From Saccharopolyspora gloriosae (GTDB lineage: Bacteria > Actinomycetota > Actinomycetes > Mycobacteriales > Pseudonocardiaceae), in NCBI RefSeq assembly GCF_022828475.1, contig NZ_CP059557.1, positions 992,001-1,056,000 of the forward strand: a DNA stretch of 64,000 nt. Direction: 5' to 3'. This document shows positions 63,676 through 64,000 of this stretch, piece by piece; the first letter of the stretch is position 1; each line of letters begins with the position of its first letter. The notes under the pieces were generated by a model. It was not told the DNA's origin. It saw nothing but the letters and a program-made list of their open reading frames with translations, and searched no databases. The translations under genes and the position numbers were made by a program.

Positions 63676-64000
63676 ATGGACTGGATGGTCACTCCCGACG
63701 GGGAACGCGCGCTGTCCGATGTCCTGCCGTCGGCGCTGGCCGCCATGGGCATCGCGGGATTCACCGACACGCTCCGGATCCCGCGATGCCGTTCGGCGGC
63801 GGTGCTGCTCATCGACGGCCTCGGCTGGTCCTTGTTGGACGAGCACGCCGCCGACGCGCCGTTCCTGACCTCACTGGCCACCCGCGAGCCGCTGCTGGCC
63901 GGGTTCCCGACGACGACGGCCACCAGCATCACCTCGCTCGGAACCGGACTGGCCGCCGGTGCGCACGGCATCGTCGGCTACACCTTCGCCGAACCGTCCG
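63676..64000 (+). CDS. alkaline phosphatase/nucleotide pyrophosphatase family protein, 5' part
   Basis: The first 108 codons of a type I phosphodiesterase-like protein that runs off the window. It starts MDWMVTPDGERALSDV; AAVLLIDGLGWSLLDE holds the first metal Asp, and FPTTTATSITSLGTGLAAGAHGIVGYTF holds the likely Thr nucleophile. The start lies 18 bases after the acyl-CoA dehydrogenase stop with a GAAAGG site. Confidence 0.85.
   Translation, partial: MDWMVTPDGERALSDVLPSALAAMGIAGFTDTLRIPRCRSAAVLLIDGLGWSLLDEHAADAPFLTSLATREPLLAGFPTTTATSITSLGTGLAAGAHGIVGYTFAEPS

Noticed and set aside
60736-63846. 1036-codon minus-strand open frame across the racemase and acyl-CoA dehydrogenase genes
   Set aside because: Only its last part, the MerR N-terminus, looks like protein; the rest is an antisense shadow of high-GC codons.

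Overview
The window reads as a piece of a high-GC actinobacterial chromosome, most likely from the Pseudonocardiaceae and Saccharopolyspora-like (inference from gene content, not a database match). Pointers are WhiB1, the SigR/RsrA pair, Ni-type superoxide dismutase with its maturation protease, the fused 2-oxoglutarate decarboxylase/dehydrogenase, ribosomal protein bL37, wax-ester/DGAT acyltransferase, SSI-type inhibitor and twin-arginine cholesterol oxidase. I see no rRNA, tRNA, phage, integrase, transposase or CRISPR locus.

Region 1 (0-17 kb) is a conserved core whose order resembles, from memory, the Mycobacterium tuberculosis block around Rv3234c-Rv3214: acyltransferase, rsgA, aroA, two tandem SRAP proteins, sigR-rsrA, bL37, the remnant of a biotin/lipoyl carrier, a PdtaS-type kinase, whiB1 with two CRP-like sites, a DAG kinase, a membrane protein, a (frameshifted) acetyltransferase and a histidine phosphatase.

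Region 2 (17-29 kb) is accessory metabolism and stress: divergent sodN/sodX, cholesterol oxidase, an RmlC-type epimerase, malic enzyme, a PAS-GGDEF-EAL protein and a complete OpuC-like osmoprotectant ABC operon.

Region 3 (29-39 kb) opens with a tandemly duplicated locus for two small secreted glycine-rich peptides, then the histidine-utilisation cluster: an IclR regulator divergent from hutH-hutU, then an M20 amidohydrolase, hutF and hutI. Together these take histidine through urocanate, imidazolone propionate and formimino-glutamate; the M20 enzyme probably does the final deformylation.

Region 4 (39-53 kb) holds a DUF6104 protein, kgd, a 1263-residue fused ABC exporter, an ABC-2 ATPase/permease pair, a conserved hypothetical, alanine dehydrogenase and a secreted GH30 glycosidase. 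Region 5 (53-64 kb) has a tandem glycine riboswitch ahead of gcvH-sdaA, an ohrR-ohr pair with a clear operator, two DUF202 membrane proteins, an SSI-like inhibitor, an acyl-CoA ligase with an eroded P-loop, a frameshifted MerR regulator divergent from an alpha-methylacyl-CoA racemase and acyl-CoA dehydrogenase, and a phosphodiesterase cut by the window end.

The main structure that the genes do not explain is two families of intergenic palindromic repeats. Family A (core AGGAAGG-GAA-CCTTCCT followed by TGTCACC) occurs about 20 times between 9.4 and 60.3 kb, singly or as head-to-head pairs forming near-perfect palindromes of up to 52 bp, with paired compensatory base changes. Its units usually lie just after stop codons and point the way the gene is transcribed. 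Family B is a roughly 100-bp double-stem element found three times, each time 23-31 bases after the stop of a plus-strand gene, again with compensatory changes. Neither comes with a transposase here.
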